Origin: Asanoa ferruginea | Lineage (GTDB): Bacteria > Actinomycetota > Actinomycetes > Mycobacteriales > Micromonosporaceae | Reading direction: 5' to 3' | DNA: 64,000 nt | NCBI RefSeq assembly: GCF_003387075.1 | Contig: NZ_QUMQ01000001.1 | Span: 4,030,001-4,094,000, forward strand | Shown: piece by piece, positions 1-10,452 of the stretch | Layout of the letters: each line of letters opens with the position of its first letter | How positions within the stretch are numbered: position 1 is the stretch's first letter | Notes under the pieces: model-generated | The model's database searches: none | Seen by the model: the letters and a program-made list of their open reading frames with translations, nothing else | Told to the model about the DNA's origin: nothing | Program-made: the position numbers and the translations under genes

Positions 1-282
1 GGTGCGGATCACACTCCGGGGGTACGCCGAGTCGGGCTCGGGCCAGACCTTCTCGTCATCGACGAACACCTCATATGGGGTGATCGCGTCGGCCGGCAAC
101 CCTTCGACGACGACCAGGGCATAGTGATGGTCGTACGCGGAGAAGGTGCGCGACTTACCTTCCGCGCCTCCCTCGGCACGCACGGTGACCACCGCGGGCC
201 CCGCCGTCTCGACCCAGATAGTCGCCCGGGTGTCGACGACCCGGCGTAGCACCGGACCGATCAGCAGACGTGCGCCCGACAT
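1..282 (-). CDS. PhoD-like alkaline phosphatase, N-terminal part (runs off window)
   Basis: Minus-strand frame open from an ATG at 282 to the window edge, 94 residues seen. It begins MSGARLLIGPVLRRVVD, then shows ATIWVET, YALVVVEGL and PYEVFVDD, ending in PPSVIRT. This resembles the N-terminal beta-sandwich domain that precedes the metallophosphatase domain in PhoD-type alkaline phosphatases of actinomycetes. The metal-binding catalytic part would lie outside the window, so activity cannot be judged. It is divergent from ftsY, and the 135-bp gap must hold both promoters. The family call is from memory of the domain pattern. Confidence 0.6.
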   Translation of the reverse strand, partial: MSGARLLIGPVLRRVVDTRATIWVETAGPAVVTVRAEGGAEGKSRTFSAYDHHYALVVVEGLPADAITPYEVFVDDEKVWPEPDSAYPRSVIRT

Positions 283-417
283 GCGTTTTCAACCTCCAGG
301 ACGGCAAACGAACGGGACCATCCTTTCTACCCAGGCGGCCCGGCGCCATAGTCGTCCGGCGCGACACCTCACACCGGCCGCCGCGTGAGTCTCCGGCGGG
401 CATGTCAGGATTTCGGT

Positions 418-1551
418 ATGGAATTTGTGATCCTCGGAATCGTCCTGGCCGGCGTGCTGCTGCTGGCTGGGGTCGGCCTGCTCGTGCCCCGGATCCGCCG
501 CCGGGCCGTGCCGCCGGCCCCGCCGCGCCCGACCGGCCCGTCCGAGGAGCCCGGCGAGGAGGCCGGGGTAGGGATTCTCGCCCCGGAACGGCCGGCAGAG
601 GCGCCACCCACCCCAGTCATCGAGACGCCGGCGCCCACCGCCGGGCGGCTGATCCGGCTGCGCGGGCGGCTGTCCCGCTCGCAGAACGTGTTCGGCAAGG
701 GCCTGCTCGCGGTGCTCGCCCGGGACCGGCTCGACGAAGATGCCTGGGAAGAGATCGAAGACAGCCTGATCGGCGCCGACGTCGGCGTCGAGGCGACCCG
801 GGAGATCGTCGACCGGCTCCGCGAGCGCACCAAGGTGCTCGGCACCCGCAGCCCGTCGGAGCTGCGCGGGCTGCTCACCGCCGAGCTCGTCGAGGCGCTC
901 GACCCGGCCATGGACCGCTCGCTCAAGGTCACCGGCAAGCCGTCGGTGCTGCTGGTGGTCGGCGTGAACGGTTCCGGCAAGACCACCACCTGCGGCAAGA
1001 TCGCCCGGGTGCTGATCGCCGATGGGCACACGGTGCTGCTCGGCGCCGCCGACACGTTCCGCGCCGCCGCGGCCGAGCAGTTGAGCACCTGGGCGGGCCG
1101 GGTGGGCGCCGAGGTGGTCCGCGGCCCCGAGGGCGCCGACCCGGCCAGCGTCGCGTTCGACGCGGTCAAGAAGGGCGTCGACACCGGCGTCGACACCGTG
1201 CTGATCGACACCGCCGGCCGGCTGCAGAACAAGGTCGGCCTGATGGACGAACTCAGCAAGGTCAAGCGGGTGGTGGAGAAGCACGGCCCGGTCGACGAGA
1301 CGCTGCTCGTGCTCGACGCCACCACCGGCCAGAACGGCCTGGAGCAGGCGCGGGTGTTCACCGAAGTGGTCGATGTGACGGGTGTGGTGCTGACCAAGCT
1401 CGACGGGACCGCGAAGGGCGGCATCGTGATCGCCGTACAGCGGAAACTGGGTATTCCGGTCAAGCTCGTGGGTCTCGGCGAGGGGCCCGACGACCTGGCG
1501 CCGTTCGAACCGGCGGCGTTCGTCGACGCGCTTGTTGGCACGGACGCGTAA
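418..1551 (+). CDS. ftsY: Signal recognition particle receptor FtsY
   Basis: SRP-pathway GTPase of 377 aa that docks Ffh-ribosome complexes at the membrane. Residues 2-23 form a hydrophobic N-terminal anchor followed by an Arg-rich stop, the usual actinobacterial membrane-anchored form with a short acidic linker instead of the long E. coli A domain. The NG domain shows the P-loop GVNGSGKTTT (about 182-191), DTAGRLQ (about 264) and TKLDGTAKGG (about 326). The ATG at 418 is chosen because it opens directly into the anchor; an upstream GTG at 385 would add 11 unlikely residues. The partner ffh is at 11.7 kb. Confidence 0.96.
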   Translation: MEFVILGIVLAGVLLLAGVGLLVPRIRRRAVPPAPPRPTGPSEEPGEEAGVGILAPERPAEAPPTPVIETPAPTAGRLIRLRGRLSRSQNVFGKGLLAVLARDRLDEDAWEEIEDSLIGADVGVEATREIVDRLRERTKVLGTRSPSELRGLLTAELVEALDPAMDRSLKVTGKPSVLLVVGVNGSGKTTTCGKIARVLIADGHTVLLGAADTFRAAAAEQLSTWAGRVGAEVVRGPEGADPASVAFDAVKKGVDTGVDTVLIDTAGRLQNKVGLMDELSKVKRVVEKHGPVDETLLVLDATTGQNGLEQARVFTEVVDVTGVVLTKLDGTAKGGIVIAVQRKLGIPVKLVGLGEGPDDLAPFEPAAFVDALVGTDA

Positions 1552-1599
1552 CCTCGGGTGACCTACCAGCCGCAGGCCTCCGGACTCGGGAGACCGTAC

Positions 1600-2388
1600 G
1601 TGACGCAACAGGAAGTTCCGCTGCGCGGAGGCAACGTCAGCACGGTCGTCCGTGTCGGCGACACCGTGCGGCGCAACGCCGGGCCGTGGACGCCGTCCGT
1701 GCACGCCCTGTTGCGCCATCTGGAATATGTCGGGTTCACCGGCTCACCCAGGGTGCTCGGGATGGACGAGCGCAACCGTGAGGTGCTCTCCTACCTCGAA
1801 GGCGAGTGCGGTGAATATCCGCTGGCCCCGCACTGGGTCACCGACGAGGCGCTGGTCACCGTCGCCACGATGTTGCGGATGTTCCACGACGCGCAATACG
1901 GCTTCGCGCCCCCGCCGACCGCCGTCTGGCGCTCGTTCGGGCCGCCCCCGCCGGACACCGAGGTGGTCTGCCACCACGACGCGGCGCCGCACAACGTGAT
2001 CTGGCGGCCCGACGGCACCCTGGCGTTGATCGACTTCGACCTGGCCTCGCCGGGCGCCCGGATCTACGACGTCGCCTATGCGGCCTGGACCTGGGTGCCG
2101 CTGTTCTCCGACCGCGACTCCTACACGCTCGGCTGGAAGCGGCCCAACCGGCCGCAGCGGCTGCGGATGTTCGCCGACGCCTACGGGCTGATCCCGCGCG
2201 ACCGGCACCGGCTGGTGCGCACGATCCGCAAGCGGATCGTCGACCACGTGGAGGGCATCCGCCGGATGGCGGCCGCCGGCGACCCCGCGTTCGTGCGGAT
2301 CGTGCACAAGGGTCACCTTCGGCGCCCGATGCGCGACCTCCGCCTCCTCGACTACGAACGTCACACTCTGGAGTACGCGCTGCGCTGA
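1600..2388 (+). CDS. APH-family phosphotransferase
   Basis: Kinase-fold protein of 262 aa. The Brenner-type catalytic loop HHDAAPHNV (about 125-133) and the metal-binding IDFD (about 144-147) are intact, so it should transfer phosphate from ATP to a small hydroxylated substrate. The family covers aminoglycoside, choline and homoserine kinases, and the substrate cannot be read from sequence. Start: the GTG at 1600 has GGGAG about 8 nt upstream; a GTG at 1558 in the same frame is an alternative. It lies 48 bp after ftsY and may be co-transcribed. Nothing nearby suggests a resistance cassette. Confidence 0.8.
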   Translation: MTQQEVPLRGGNVSTVVRVGDTVRRNAGPWTPSVHALLRHLEYVGFTGSPRVLGMDERNREVLSYLEGECGEYPLAPHWVTDEALVTVATMLRMFHDAQYGFAPPPTAVWRSFGPPPPDTEVVCHHDAAPHNVIWRPDGTLALIDFDLASPGARIYDVAYAAWTWVPLFSDRDSYTLGWKRPNRPQRLRMFADAYGLIPRDRHRLVRTIRKRIVDHVEGIRRMAAAGDPAFVRIVHKGHLRRPMRDLRLLDYERHTLEYALR

Positions 2389-2435
2389 CCCGTTCGTACC
2401 CGTCACCCGTCCGATGGGTTGACTGTGCGGGTTTC

Positions 2436-2472
2436 TTCACACGTACGAAACAACCCGTCACGCACCGGTAAC
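2436..2472 (+). promoter_or_regulatory. Candidate GlnR binding site upstream of amtB
   Basis: TTCAC-n6-GAAAC at 2436-2451 matches the actinobacterial GlnR a/b half-site pair (gTnAC-n6-GaAAC). It is followed after 5 bp by GTCAC-n6-GTAAC (2457-2472), a second pair with one mismatch. The position 112 bp before the amtB start fits nitrogen control of amtB-glnB-glnD. Spacing between pairs is 5 rather than the usual 6. Confidence 0.55.
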
Positions 2473-2583
2473 CGCTGCGCGACCTTTCGTGAAACAGCCG
2501 CCTTGGAAGCTTCCGCCCAACCGGCAATCGGGCGACGCTGCTCTGCCTGCCGGAGGGAGGAACCTACCGAGAGGAGGCAGCGC

Positions 2584-4319
<1,736 letters not shown>

Positions 4320-4329
4320 GAGTAAGACG

Positions 4330-6588
4330 ATGACCAGGGGATCGACGCGGGCGGACGCCGCCGGCGCCGATCCTCTGGTCGTTCCGGTCGCCGTTCGGGA
4401 AGGCATCGGCGGGCCTTTCCGGGCGGCGCGGGCCGACACGCTCGACGCGTGGCTGCGCTCGCTGTTCCCGAGTGGCACCTCGGGGGTGGCGTTGGTCGCG
4501 GTCGGCGGGCTCGGCCGGCGCGAGTGCGCTCCCTTCGGCGATCTCGACCTGGTGCTGCTGCACGCCGGCGTGCCGGGCATGGACGAGTTGGCCGCCTCGC
4601 TCTGGTATCCGATCTGGGATGCCCGGCTCGGCCTCGACCACTCGGTGCGCACCCTGCCCGAGGCGCTGTCGGTCGCGCACGACGACGTCAAGGTCGCGCT
4701 CGGCCTGCTCGACGCCCGGCACGTGGCCGGCGACCCGGCCCTGGCCGCTCAACTCGCCGATGCCGCGGCCGACCAGTGGCGGCGCACGGCGATCCGCCAG
4801 TTGCCGGCGCTGCGGGCGGTCACCACGGCCCGCTGGGAGGCACACGGCGAGCTGGCGTTCCTGCTGGAAGGCGACCTCAAGGAGGCGGCCGGCGGGCTGC
4901 GCGACGTCGGCGTGCTGCGCGGCATCGCGCGCTCCGGCGTCACCGACGCGCTGCGCCCGGCCGTCCGGGCCGCACACCTGCGGCTGCTCGACACCCGCGA
5001 CGCCCTGCACGTCACGGTCGGCCGGCGGGTCGACCGGTTGGTGGCGCAGGAGCGCGCGGCCGTGGCCCGGTTGTTGGGCCTCGACGACGGTGACGCGCTG
5101 TTGCGGCGGGTGGCCAGCGACGCGCGTACGGTCGCCAACGCCCTCGACGACGCCTGGCGGGCCGCCGACCGGGTCCGGGTGATCCGCCGGCGCGGCGCCG
5201 ACGGCAAGCCGGTCCGCCGCCCGGTCGCCCGTGACGTGGTCGAGCAGGACGGCGAGCTCGTGCTGGCCCGCACCGCGATCGGCGCCCGCCCCGACCCGGC
5301 CCTGTCACTGCGGGTCGCCGCGGCCGCCGCGACCACCCGGCTGCCGATCTCCCGGGCGACCTGCGAGTGGCTCGCGGCCTACTGCCCACCGCTGCCCGCG
5401 CCCTGGCCGCCGGCCGCGCGGGCCGCCCTGATCACCCTGCTCGGCTCCGGACCCGGTCTGGTGCCGGTCTGGGAAACCTGCGACCGATACGGGCTGGTCG
5501 ACGGCTGGCTGCCGGAGTGGGCCCGGATGCGCAGCCTGCCGCAGCACAACCCGGTGCACAAGTTCACTTTGGACCGTCACCTGGTGCAGGCGGCGGCCGA
5601 GGCGACCGGCTTCACCCGCGAGGTCGACCGGCCTGACCTGCTGCTGCTCGCCGCGTTCCTGCACGACGTCGGCAAGGGCCTGCCGGGCGACCACAGCACG
5701 GTCGGCGCGCCGGTCGCGGCGGCTGTCGCCGGCCGGATCGGGCTGCCGCCGGCCGACGTCGAGGTGATCGAGAAGCTGGTCCGGCTGCATCTGCTGCTCC
5801 CCGAGGTGGCCACCCGGCGCGACCTCTCCGACCCGAAGACCATCGCCGGGGTCGCTGCGGCCGTGGGCGATGCCACCACGCTCGACCTGCTGCACGGCCT
5901 GGCCCGCGCCGACGCACACGCGACCGGCCCGGCCGCCTGGTCAGACTGGAAGGGCCGGCTGATCGCCGAGTTGGTCCGCCGCACCCACACCGCGCTCGAC
6001 ACCGGGGTGCTGCCGGCGCTGCCGACCCCCGACCCCGGGTTGGTGGCGGGGCCGCTGCCGGCCATCCACCTGGAGGGTGACCGGGTCGCGGTGGCCGCGG
6101 CCGACCGGCGCGGGCTGCTCGCCGCGGTGGCCGGGTGCCTGGCGCTGCACCGCCTCGACGTGCTCGGCGCCGACGTGTCCACCGTGGAGGGTCGGGCGCT
6201 GGTCGAGTTTCTGGTGCAGCCGCGGTTCGGCGCGGCGCCCGATCCGATCGCGCTGTCAGCCGACCTGCGCCGTGCGGTGACCGGTGACGTGTCGGTGACC
6301 CAGCGGCTGCGCGGCCGCGGTGGCCGGTCGGCCGGGTCCGGTGCGCCGCCACGGGTCGTCTGGCACCGGGAGGCGGCGACCGACGCGGTCGTGCTCGAAC
6401 TGCGGGCGGCCGACTCGCCGGCGCTGCTCTACCGGGTGGCGGCGGCGCTCGACGAGGCCGGTGCGGCCGTGCGGGCGGCCCGGATCTCCACCCTCGGCGG
6501 CGACGTGGTCGACGCGTTCTATCTGGTCGGCACCGGCGCGGGGGAGCAGGCGGTCGAGGCCGCTGTGCTGAGCGCGGCGCAGTCCTAG
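4330..6588 (+). CDS. glnD: [Protein-PII] nucleotidyltransferase/hydrolase GlnD
   Basis: Bifunctional nitrogen sensor of 752 aa, ten bp after glnB. The nucleotidyltransferase motif GGLGRREC (59-66) followed by FGDLD (69-73) is present. The HD hydrolase motif FLHDVGKG is at about 443-450, with HNPVHKFTLDRH just before it. Two ACT-like domains occupy the C-terminus (roughly 575-640 and 665-745) and would sense glutamine. In Streptomyces and Corynebacterium the enzyme adenylylates rather than uridylylates PII, which is likely here. It is shorter than the E. coli enzyme (about 890 aa), as is usual in actinobacteria. Confidence 0.94.
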   Translation: MTRGSTRADAAGADPLVVPVAVREGIGGPFRAARADTLDAWLRSLFPSGTSGVALVAVGGLGRRECAPFGDLDLVLLHAGVPGMDELAASLWYPIWDARLGLDHSVRTLPEALSVAHDDVKVALGLLDARHVAGDPALAAQLADAAADQWRRTAIRQLPALRAVTTARWEAHGELAFLLEGDLKEAAGGLRDVGVLRGIARSGVTDALRPAVRAAHLRLLDTRDALHVTVGRRVDRLVAQERAAVARLLGLDDGDALLRRVASDARTVANALDDAWRAADRVRVIRRRGADGKPVRRPVARDVVEQDGELVLARTAIGARPDPALSLRVAAAAATTRLPISRATCEWLAAYCPPLPAPWPPAARAALITLLGSGPGLVPVWETCDRYGLVDGWLPEWARMRSLPQHNPVHKFTLDRHLVQAAAEATGFTREVDRPDLLLLAAFLHDVGKGLPGDHSTVGAPVAAAVAGRIGLPPADVEVIEKLVRLHLLLPEVATRRDLSDPKTIAGVAAAVGDATTLDLLHGLARADAHATGPAAWSDWKGRLIAELVRRTHTALDTGVLPALPTPDPGLVAGPLPAIHLEGDRVAVAAADRRGLLAAVAGCLALHRLDVLGADVSTVEGRALVEFLVQPRFGAAPDPIALSADLRRAVTGDVSVTQRLRGRGGRSAGSGAPPRVVWHREAATDAVVLELRAADSPALLYRVAAALDEAGAAVRAARISTLGGDVVDAFYLVGTGAGEQAVEAAVLSAAQS

Positions 6589-6672
6589 TCCGTTTTCTAC
6601 GTAGCCGGGCGTATGCGGGGTGCCGCTTTGGCTCGGACGCCCTTTTCCTGCGCGCCGGGCAGCGTATGGGGC

Positions 6673-7563
6673 ATGGAACCGGTGGTGTGCGAAAAGCTGA
6701 CGAAACGGTACGGCGAGGTGGTCGCCGTCCAAGATCTTGACCTGACCGTACGGGCCGGCGAGGTCTACGGCTTCCTGGGCCCCAACGGCGCCGGGAAGAC
6801 CACCACGCTGCGGATGCTGCTCGGGCTGATCAGGCCGAGCAGCGGTCGGGTGCTCCTGCACGGCAAGCCGCCCGGCGACCTGAGCGGCGTGGGCGCGATG
6901 ATCGAGGGCCCGGCGTTCTACCCCTACCTGAGCGGGCGCGACAACCTGCGGGTGCTGGCCCGCTACGCCGGCGTCGACGACCGGCGGATCGACGTGGTGC
7001 TCGACCTGGTCGACCTGGGCGGGCGGGCCAAGCACAAGTTCGGCACCTACTCGCTGGGCATGAAGCAGCGCCTCGGCGTGGCCGCGGCCCTGCTCAAGGA
7101 CCCGCAGTTGCTGATACTCGACGAGCCGACCAACGGCCTGGACCCGGCCGGCATGGCCGACATGCGCACGCTGATCCGCCGACTCGGGGCGGCCGGATCG
7201 ACGGTGCTGATCTCCAGCCACCTGCTCGGCGAGGTCGAGCAGATCTGCGACCGGGTCGGCATCATCGCGCGCGGCGCGCTGGTCGCCGAGAACACCGTCG
7301 CCGAGATGCGCAGCGAGGCCGGGCTGCGGATCCAGGCGGCGCCGCTGGACAACGCGGCCGCCTGGCTGCGGTTGGTGCTGGGTGCGGGCGCGGTGTCGGT
7401 GGTCGACGGCGCGCTCGACGTGACGGTCGAGCCAGCGCGGGCCGCCGAGCTCAACGAGTCGCTGGTCAAGGCGGGGATCTCGGTCAGCGAACTGCGTACC
7501 CGTGAACGCGATCTTGAACAGGTCTTCCTCGAGCTGACCGGAGGCGAGAGCAATGGTCGGTAG
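6673..7563 (+). CDS. ABC transporter ATP-binding protein
   Basis: ABC ATPase of 296 aa. Walker A GPNGAGKTT (36-44), signature YSLGMKQR (from 126), Walker B LLILDE (146-151) and a switch histidine in SSHLLGEVE are all intact. The C-terminal extension of about 80 residues is the type found in DrrA/YtrB-like exporters. The chosen ATG at 6673 begins MEPVVCEKLTKRYGEV; the open frame from 6613 adds an unconvincing leader. It overlaps the permease by 11 bp, and a two-component pair follows, which suggests a stress-responsive export or resistance system. The cargo is unknown. Confidence 0.9.
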   Translation: MEPVVCEKLTKRYGEVVAVQDLDLTVRAGEVYGFLGPNGAGKTTTLRMLLGLIRPSSGRVLLHGKPPGDLSGVGAMIEGPAFYPYLSGRDNLRVLARYAGVDDRRIDVVLDLVDLGGRAKHKFGTYSLGMKQRLGVAAALLKDPQLLILDEPTNGLDPAGMADMRTLIRRLGAAGSTVLISSHLLGEVEQICDRVGIIARGALVAENTVAEMRSEAGLRIQAAPLDNAAAWLRLVLGAGAVSVVDGALDVTVEPARAAELNESLVKAGISVSELRTRERDLEQVFLELTGGESNGR

Positions 7564-8374
7564 TTTCCGCGCGGAGCTGATCAAGCTCAACAAGCGCCCC
7601 GCGACGTGGCTGCTGCTCGGCATCGCGCTGGTGCTCGGTGCGCTGTTCGCCTATGTCATCCCCTACCTCGGTGCGACCACCGGCACCGCTGGGCCCACCG
7701 CCGACCGCGGCCTCGCCGCGACCCTGCCGGCCAACGTCGTGGGCAACACGCTGGGCGGCTACCCGGTCTTCCTCGGCGCCCTGCTGGTCGTGCTCGGCGT
7801 GCTGTTCGTCGGCGGCGAGTATGGCTGGGGCGCCTGGAAGACCGTGCTCACCCAGGGACCGTCGCGGAGCACCGTGCTGGCCGGCAAGTTCGGCGTACTC
7901 GCCGTGGCGGCGCTCGGCTTCGTCCTGGCGATCTTCGCGATGGGCTCCCTGGCGAGCGTGCTGATCGCGGCCGCCGAGAACCAGTCGATGGCGTTCCCGT
8001 CGGCGTTCGACATCCTCCGCGGCATCGGTGCGGGCTGGTTGATCGCGACGATGTGGACGGCGTTCGGCGCGGTGCTGGGCATCCTGCTGCGCGGCGTCGC
8101 GCTCGCGGTCGGGCTCGGCCTGGTCTGGATGCTGGCCGTGCAGAACCTGATCTCGGCGCTGGCCGCGCCGCTGCTGCCGTGGGTCGACTCGGCGCAGCGC
8201 GGCCTGCCCGGGCCGGGTGCCGGTGCGCTGGTGGCGGCGCTCGGCGCGCCCAGCGGAACGCCGGGCGTCGACTCGCTGATGGGCGGCGGACCGGCGGCGC
8301 TGGTGGTCGGGGCCTACCTGGTCGGTTTCGTCGCGCTCGGCACGGTGGTCCTGCGCCGCCGTGACATTCTCTAA
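7553..8374 (+). CDS. ABC-2 type permease
   Basis: Membrane protein of 273 aa with about six helices. The first is near residues 17-38, and the C-terminal helix ends in LRRRDIL, a common ABC-2 permease terminus. VGGEYGWGAWKTVLTQG is the cytoplasmic coupling-type sequence seen in this family. The start ATG lies inside the end of the ATPase gene, so the two are translationally coupled and should form an exporter of two ATPases plus two permeases. A tandem kinase and regulator follow within 20 bp, the usual neighbourhood for a regulated exporter. Confidence 0.88.
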   Translation: MVGSFRAELIKLNKRPATWLLLGIALVLGALFAYVIPYLGATTGTAGPTADRGLAATLPANVVGNTLGGYPVFLGALLVVLGVLFVGGEYGWGAWKTVLTQGPSRSTVLAGKFGVLAVAALGFVLAIFAMGSLASVLIAAAENQSMAFPSAFDILRGIGAGWLIATMWTAFGAVLGILLRGVALAVGLGLVWMLAVQNLISALAAPLLPWVDSAQRGLPGPGAGALVAALGAPSGTPGVDSLMGGGPAALVVGAYLVGFVALGTVVLRRRDIL

Positions 8375-8389
8375 CTCGTGGAGGCCGTG

Positions 8390-9553
8390 ATGAGCTCGTC
8401 TGCCCGCCTGCGTCGCTGGCTGGTCGACGGGCTCGTCACGGCGTTTCTGCTGCTCATCGGCGGGTTCGGCTCGCACTTCGCGCAGGAGAACCAGGAGGCC
8501 ACCGGCGCCCTGCGGACCCACCTCGACGTGCTCGGCTACGCGCTGATCCTGGCCGCCGCGGCGGCGACGATCACCCGCCGGCGCTGGCCGTTGCCGACGC
8601 TGGCGGTGGTGGCGGGGCTGACGGCCGCGTACCTCATCATCGGTTATCCCTATGGGCCGATCCTGATCAGCTTCGCGGTGGTCATCTACACGGTGGCCGT
8701 GGGGTTGACGTTGCGCCAGGCGGCCTGGGCGGGCGCGGCGGCGTTCGTACTCATGGCGTTGCATGCTTTCTTCCCCATCAGCGACTTCACCAACACGCAC
8801 TTCAACGGCCTGCTGCCGTCGGCTGCGTTCGTGGCGGTGCCGTTCGCGATCGGGGTGACGGTGCGGGTGAGCCGGGAGGCGGTGCAGCGCTCGCGGGCCG
8901 ACGAGGCCCGGCGGATCGCCGACGACGAGCGGCTGCGGGTCGCGCAGGAGGTGCACGACGTGGTCGGGCACGGGCTCGCGGCGATCAACATGCAGGCCGA
9001 GATCGCGCTGCACCTGCTGCCTCGCAAGCCGGAGGAGGCGGAGGCCGCGCTGACCCGGATCAGCCGCAGCAGCAAGGCGGCGCTCGACGAGCTGCGGGTC
9101 ACGCTGGGGGTGCTCCGCCAGCGCGGCGAGCGGGCGCCCGCGCCGGGCCTAGCCCAGTTGCCGGCGCTGCGCGACCGGCTGGCCGAGTCGGGGCTGCCGG
9201 TGCAGCTCGCGGTGGTCGGCGATGCGGTGGAGCTGCCGCTGGCGGTGGACCTGGCCGCCTACCGGGTGGTGCAGGAGTCGTTGACCAACGTGTTGCGGCA
9301 CGCCGGTGCCGCGACTGCGGCCGTGGTGGTCACCTATACCGCCGAGTCGGTGGTGGTCGAGGTGACCGACACCGGGCGGGGCGGTGCCGGGCCCGTGGCG
9401 GCGCCCGGGCATGGGCTGTCCGGGATGCGCGAGCGGGTAACCGCCCTCGGCGGGACGCTGTCGGCTGGCCCGCGCCCCGGCGGTGCGGGGTGGCGGGTGC
9501 ACGCGGAACTGCCGGTCTTGCCTCCGGCGTCGGACGAGGACGCGGGTTGGTGA
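8390..9553 (+). CDS. Two-component sensor histidine kinase (HisKA_3 type)
   Basis: Sensor kinase of 387 aa with several N-terminal membrane helices and almost no extracellular domain, so it probably senses a membrane signal. The dimerization motif ERLRVAQEVHDVVGHGL puts the phospho-accepting histidine at about H189. The HATPase part shows NVLRHAGA, DTGRGG and HGLSGMRERV. This is the NarL/DesK-like subclass that pairs with LuxR-type regulators, and such a regulator lies downstream. Start ATG 8390 is preceded by gtggaggccg; the GTG at 8378 contributes that SD itself and is rejected. Confidence 0.9.
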   Translation: MSSSARLRRWLVDGLVTAFLLLIGGFGSHFAQENQEATGALRTHLDVLGYALILAAAAATITRRRWPLPTLAVVAGLTAAYLIIGYPYGPILISFAVVIYTVAVGLTLRQAAWAGAAAFVLMALHAFFPISDFTNTHFNGLLPSAAFVAVPFAIGVTVRVSREAVQRSRADEARRIADDERLRVAQEVHDVVGHGLAAINMQAEIALHLLPRKPEEAEAALTRISRSSKAALDELRVTLGVLRQRGERAPAPGLAQLPALRDRLAESGLPVQLAVVGDAVELPLAVDLAAYRVVQESLTNVLRHAGAATAAVVVTYTAESVVVEVTDTGRGGAGPVAAPGHGLSGMRERVTALGGTLSAGPRPGGAGWRVHAELPVLPPASDEDAGW

Positions 9554-9663
9554 GACTCGCCCGGCGAGTGCTGCCGGACGGCGATGGCTGAGGGTGAGAC
9601 CGTGCCCGACGGGATCGGCGCCGGCGGCTGCGACGGACATCGGTGCCCGTCGAGGTGGGCGGC

Positions 9664-9760
9664 GATGGTGGCTGGTGCGGGCGTGCCGGGTGGCGTTGGT
9701 GTTCGGTGGTGTCCGGGGACGATGGTGGCTGGTGCGGGCGTCCCGGGTGGCGGTGGTGTC
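9664..9760 (+). repeat. Two-copy tandem repeat, 57-bp period
   Basis: The block beginning gatggtggctggtgcgggcg occurs at 9664 and again at 9721, with nearly identical sequence for about 40 bp. It fills most of the 233-bp gap between the kinase and regulator genes. A third gatggtggc-like stretch lies just upstream of the kinase stop side but is poor. I see no coding function. Confidence 0.7.
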
Positions 9761-9786
9761 GGGCGACGATGGGGGATGGTGGGACC

Positions 9787-10452
9787 GTGGCGGACGAGAT
9801 CGGTGTGCTGATCGCTGACGATCAGGATCTGGTGCGGATCGGGCTGCGGTCGCTCGTCGAGAGTGAAGACGGGATGCGGGTGGTCGGTGAGGCCGCCGAC
9901 GGTCTGGAAGTGGTCGCCCGTGCGGCAGCCACGGCGCCGGAGATCGTGCTCATGGACGTGCGGATGCCTGGCATCGACGGGATCGAGGCCACGCGGCGGA
10001 TCGTCGCTGACCCCGGGCTGGAACGGACCCGCGTGATCGTGCTGACGACCTTCGAGCTTGACGAGTATGTCTTTGACGCGTTGCGGCACGGCGCCAGTGG
10101 GTTCCTCACCAAGGACACCAAGCCGGCCGAACTGTTGCGGGCGATCCGGCTCGTGGCGGCTGGCGAGGCGCTGTTGTCGCCGTCGGTGACCCGCCGGGTG
10201 GTGCGGGAGTTCTCCACCCGGCCGTCGCGGACGCTTCGGCCGCATCCGCAGCTTGGGACCCTGACCGACCGGGAGCGGGAGATCGTCGGGTTGGTCGGTG
10301 AGGGTCTGTCCAATGAGGAGATCGCTTCGCGGTTGGTGGTCTCGCCTGCGACTGCCCGCACCCACGTCAGCCGGGCGATGATCAAGTTGGGCGCTCGGGA
10401 TCGGGCGCAGTTGGTGGTCTTCGCCTATCAGTCGGGGTTGGTCGCGCTCTGA
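9787..10452 (+). CDS. LuxR-family response regulator
   Basis: Response regulator of 221 aa. The receiver domain has the acidic pair ADDQD (10-14) and the phospho-acceptor Asp57 in LMDVRMPG, followed by LTTFELDEYV and FLTKDTKP. The C-terminal LuxR helix-turn-helix runs from LTDREREIVGLV to about residue 215. Start is taken at the GTG at 9787 because the receiver fold begins at once; an ATG at 9769 in frame would add six residues. It should be phosphorylated by the upstream kinase and probably controls the adjacent ABC exporter. Its 3' end overlaps the convergent toroid-protein gene by 25 bp. Confidence 0.9.
   Translation: MADEIGVLIADDQDLVRIGLRSLVESEDGMRVVGEAADGLEVVARAAATAPEIVLMDVRMPGIDGIEATRRIVADPGLERTRVIVLTTFELDEYVFDALRHGASGFLTKDTKPAELLRAIRLVAAGEALLSPSVTRRVVREFSTRPSRTLRPHPQLGTLTDREREIVGLVGEGLSNEEIASRLVVSPATARTHVSRAMIKLGARDRAQLVVFAYQSGLVAL

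Noticed and set aside
289-1719. Long minus-strand open frame opposite ftsY
   Set aside because: Mirror frame of a GC-rich gene. The ftsY strand has clear family motifs and the reverse product is His/Arg/Asp-rich without any.
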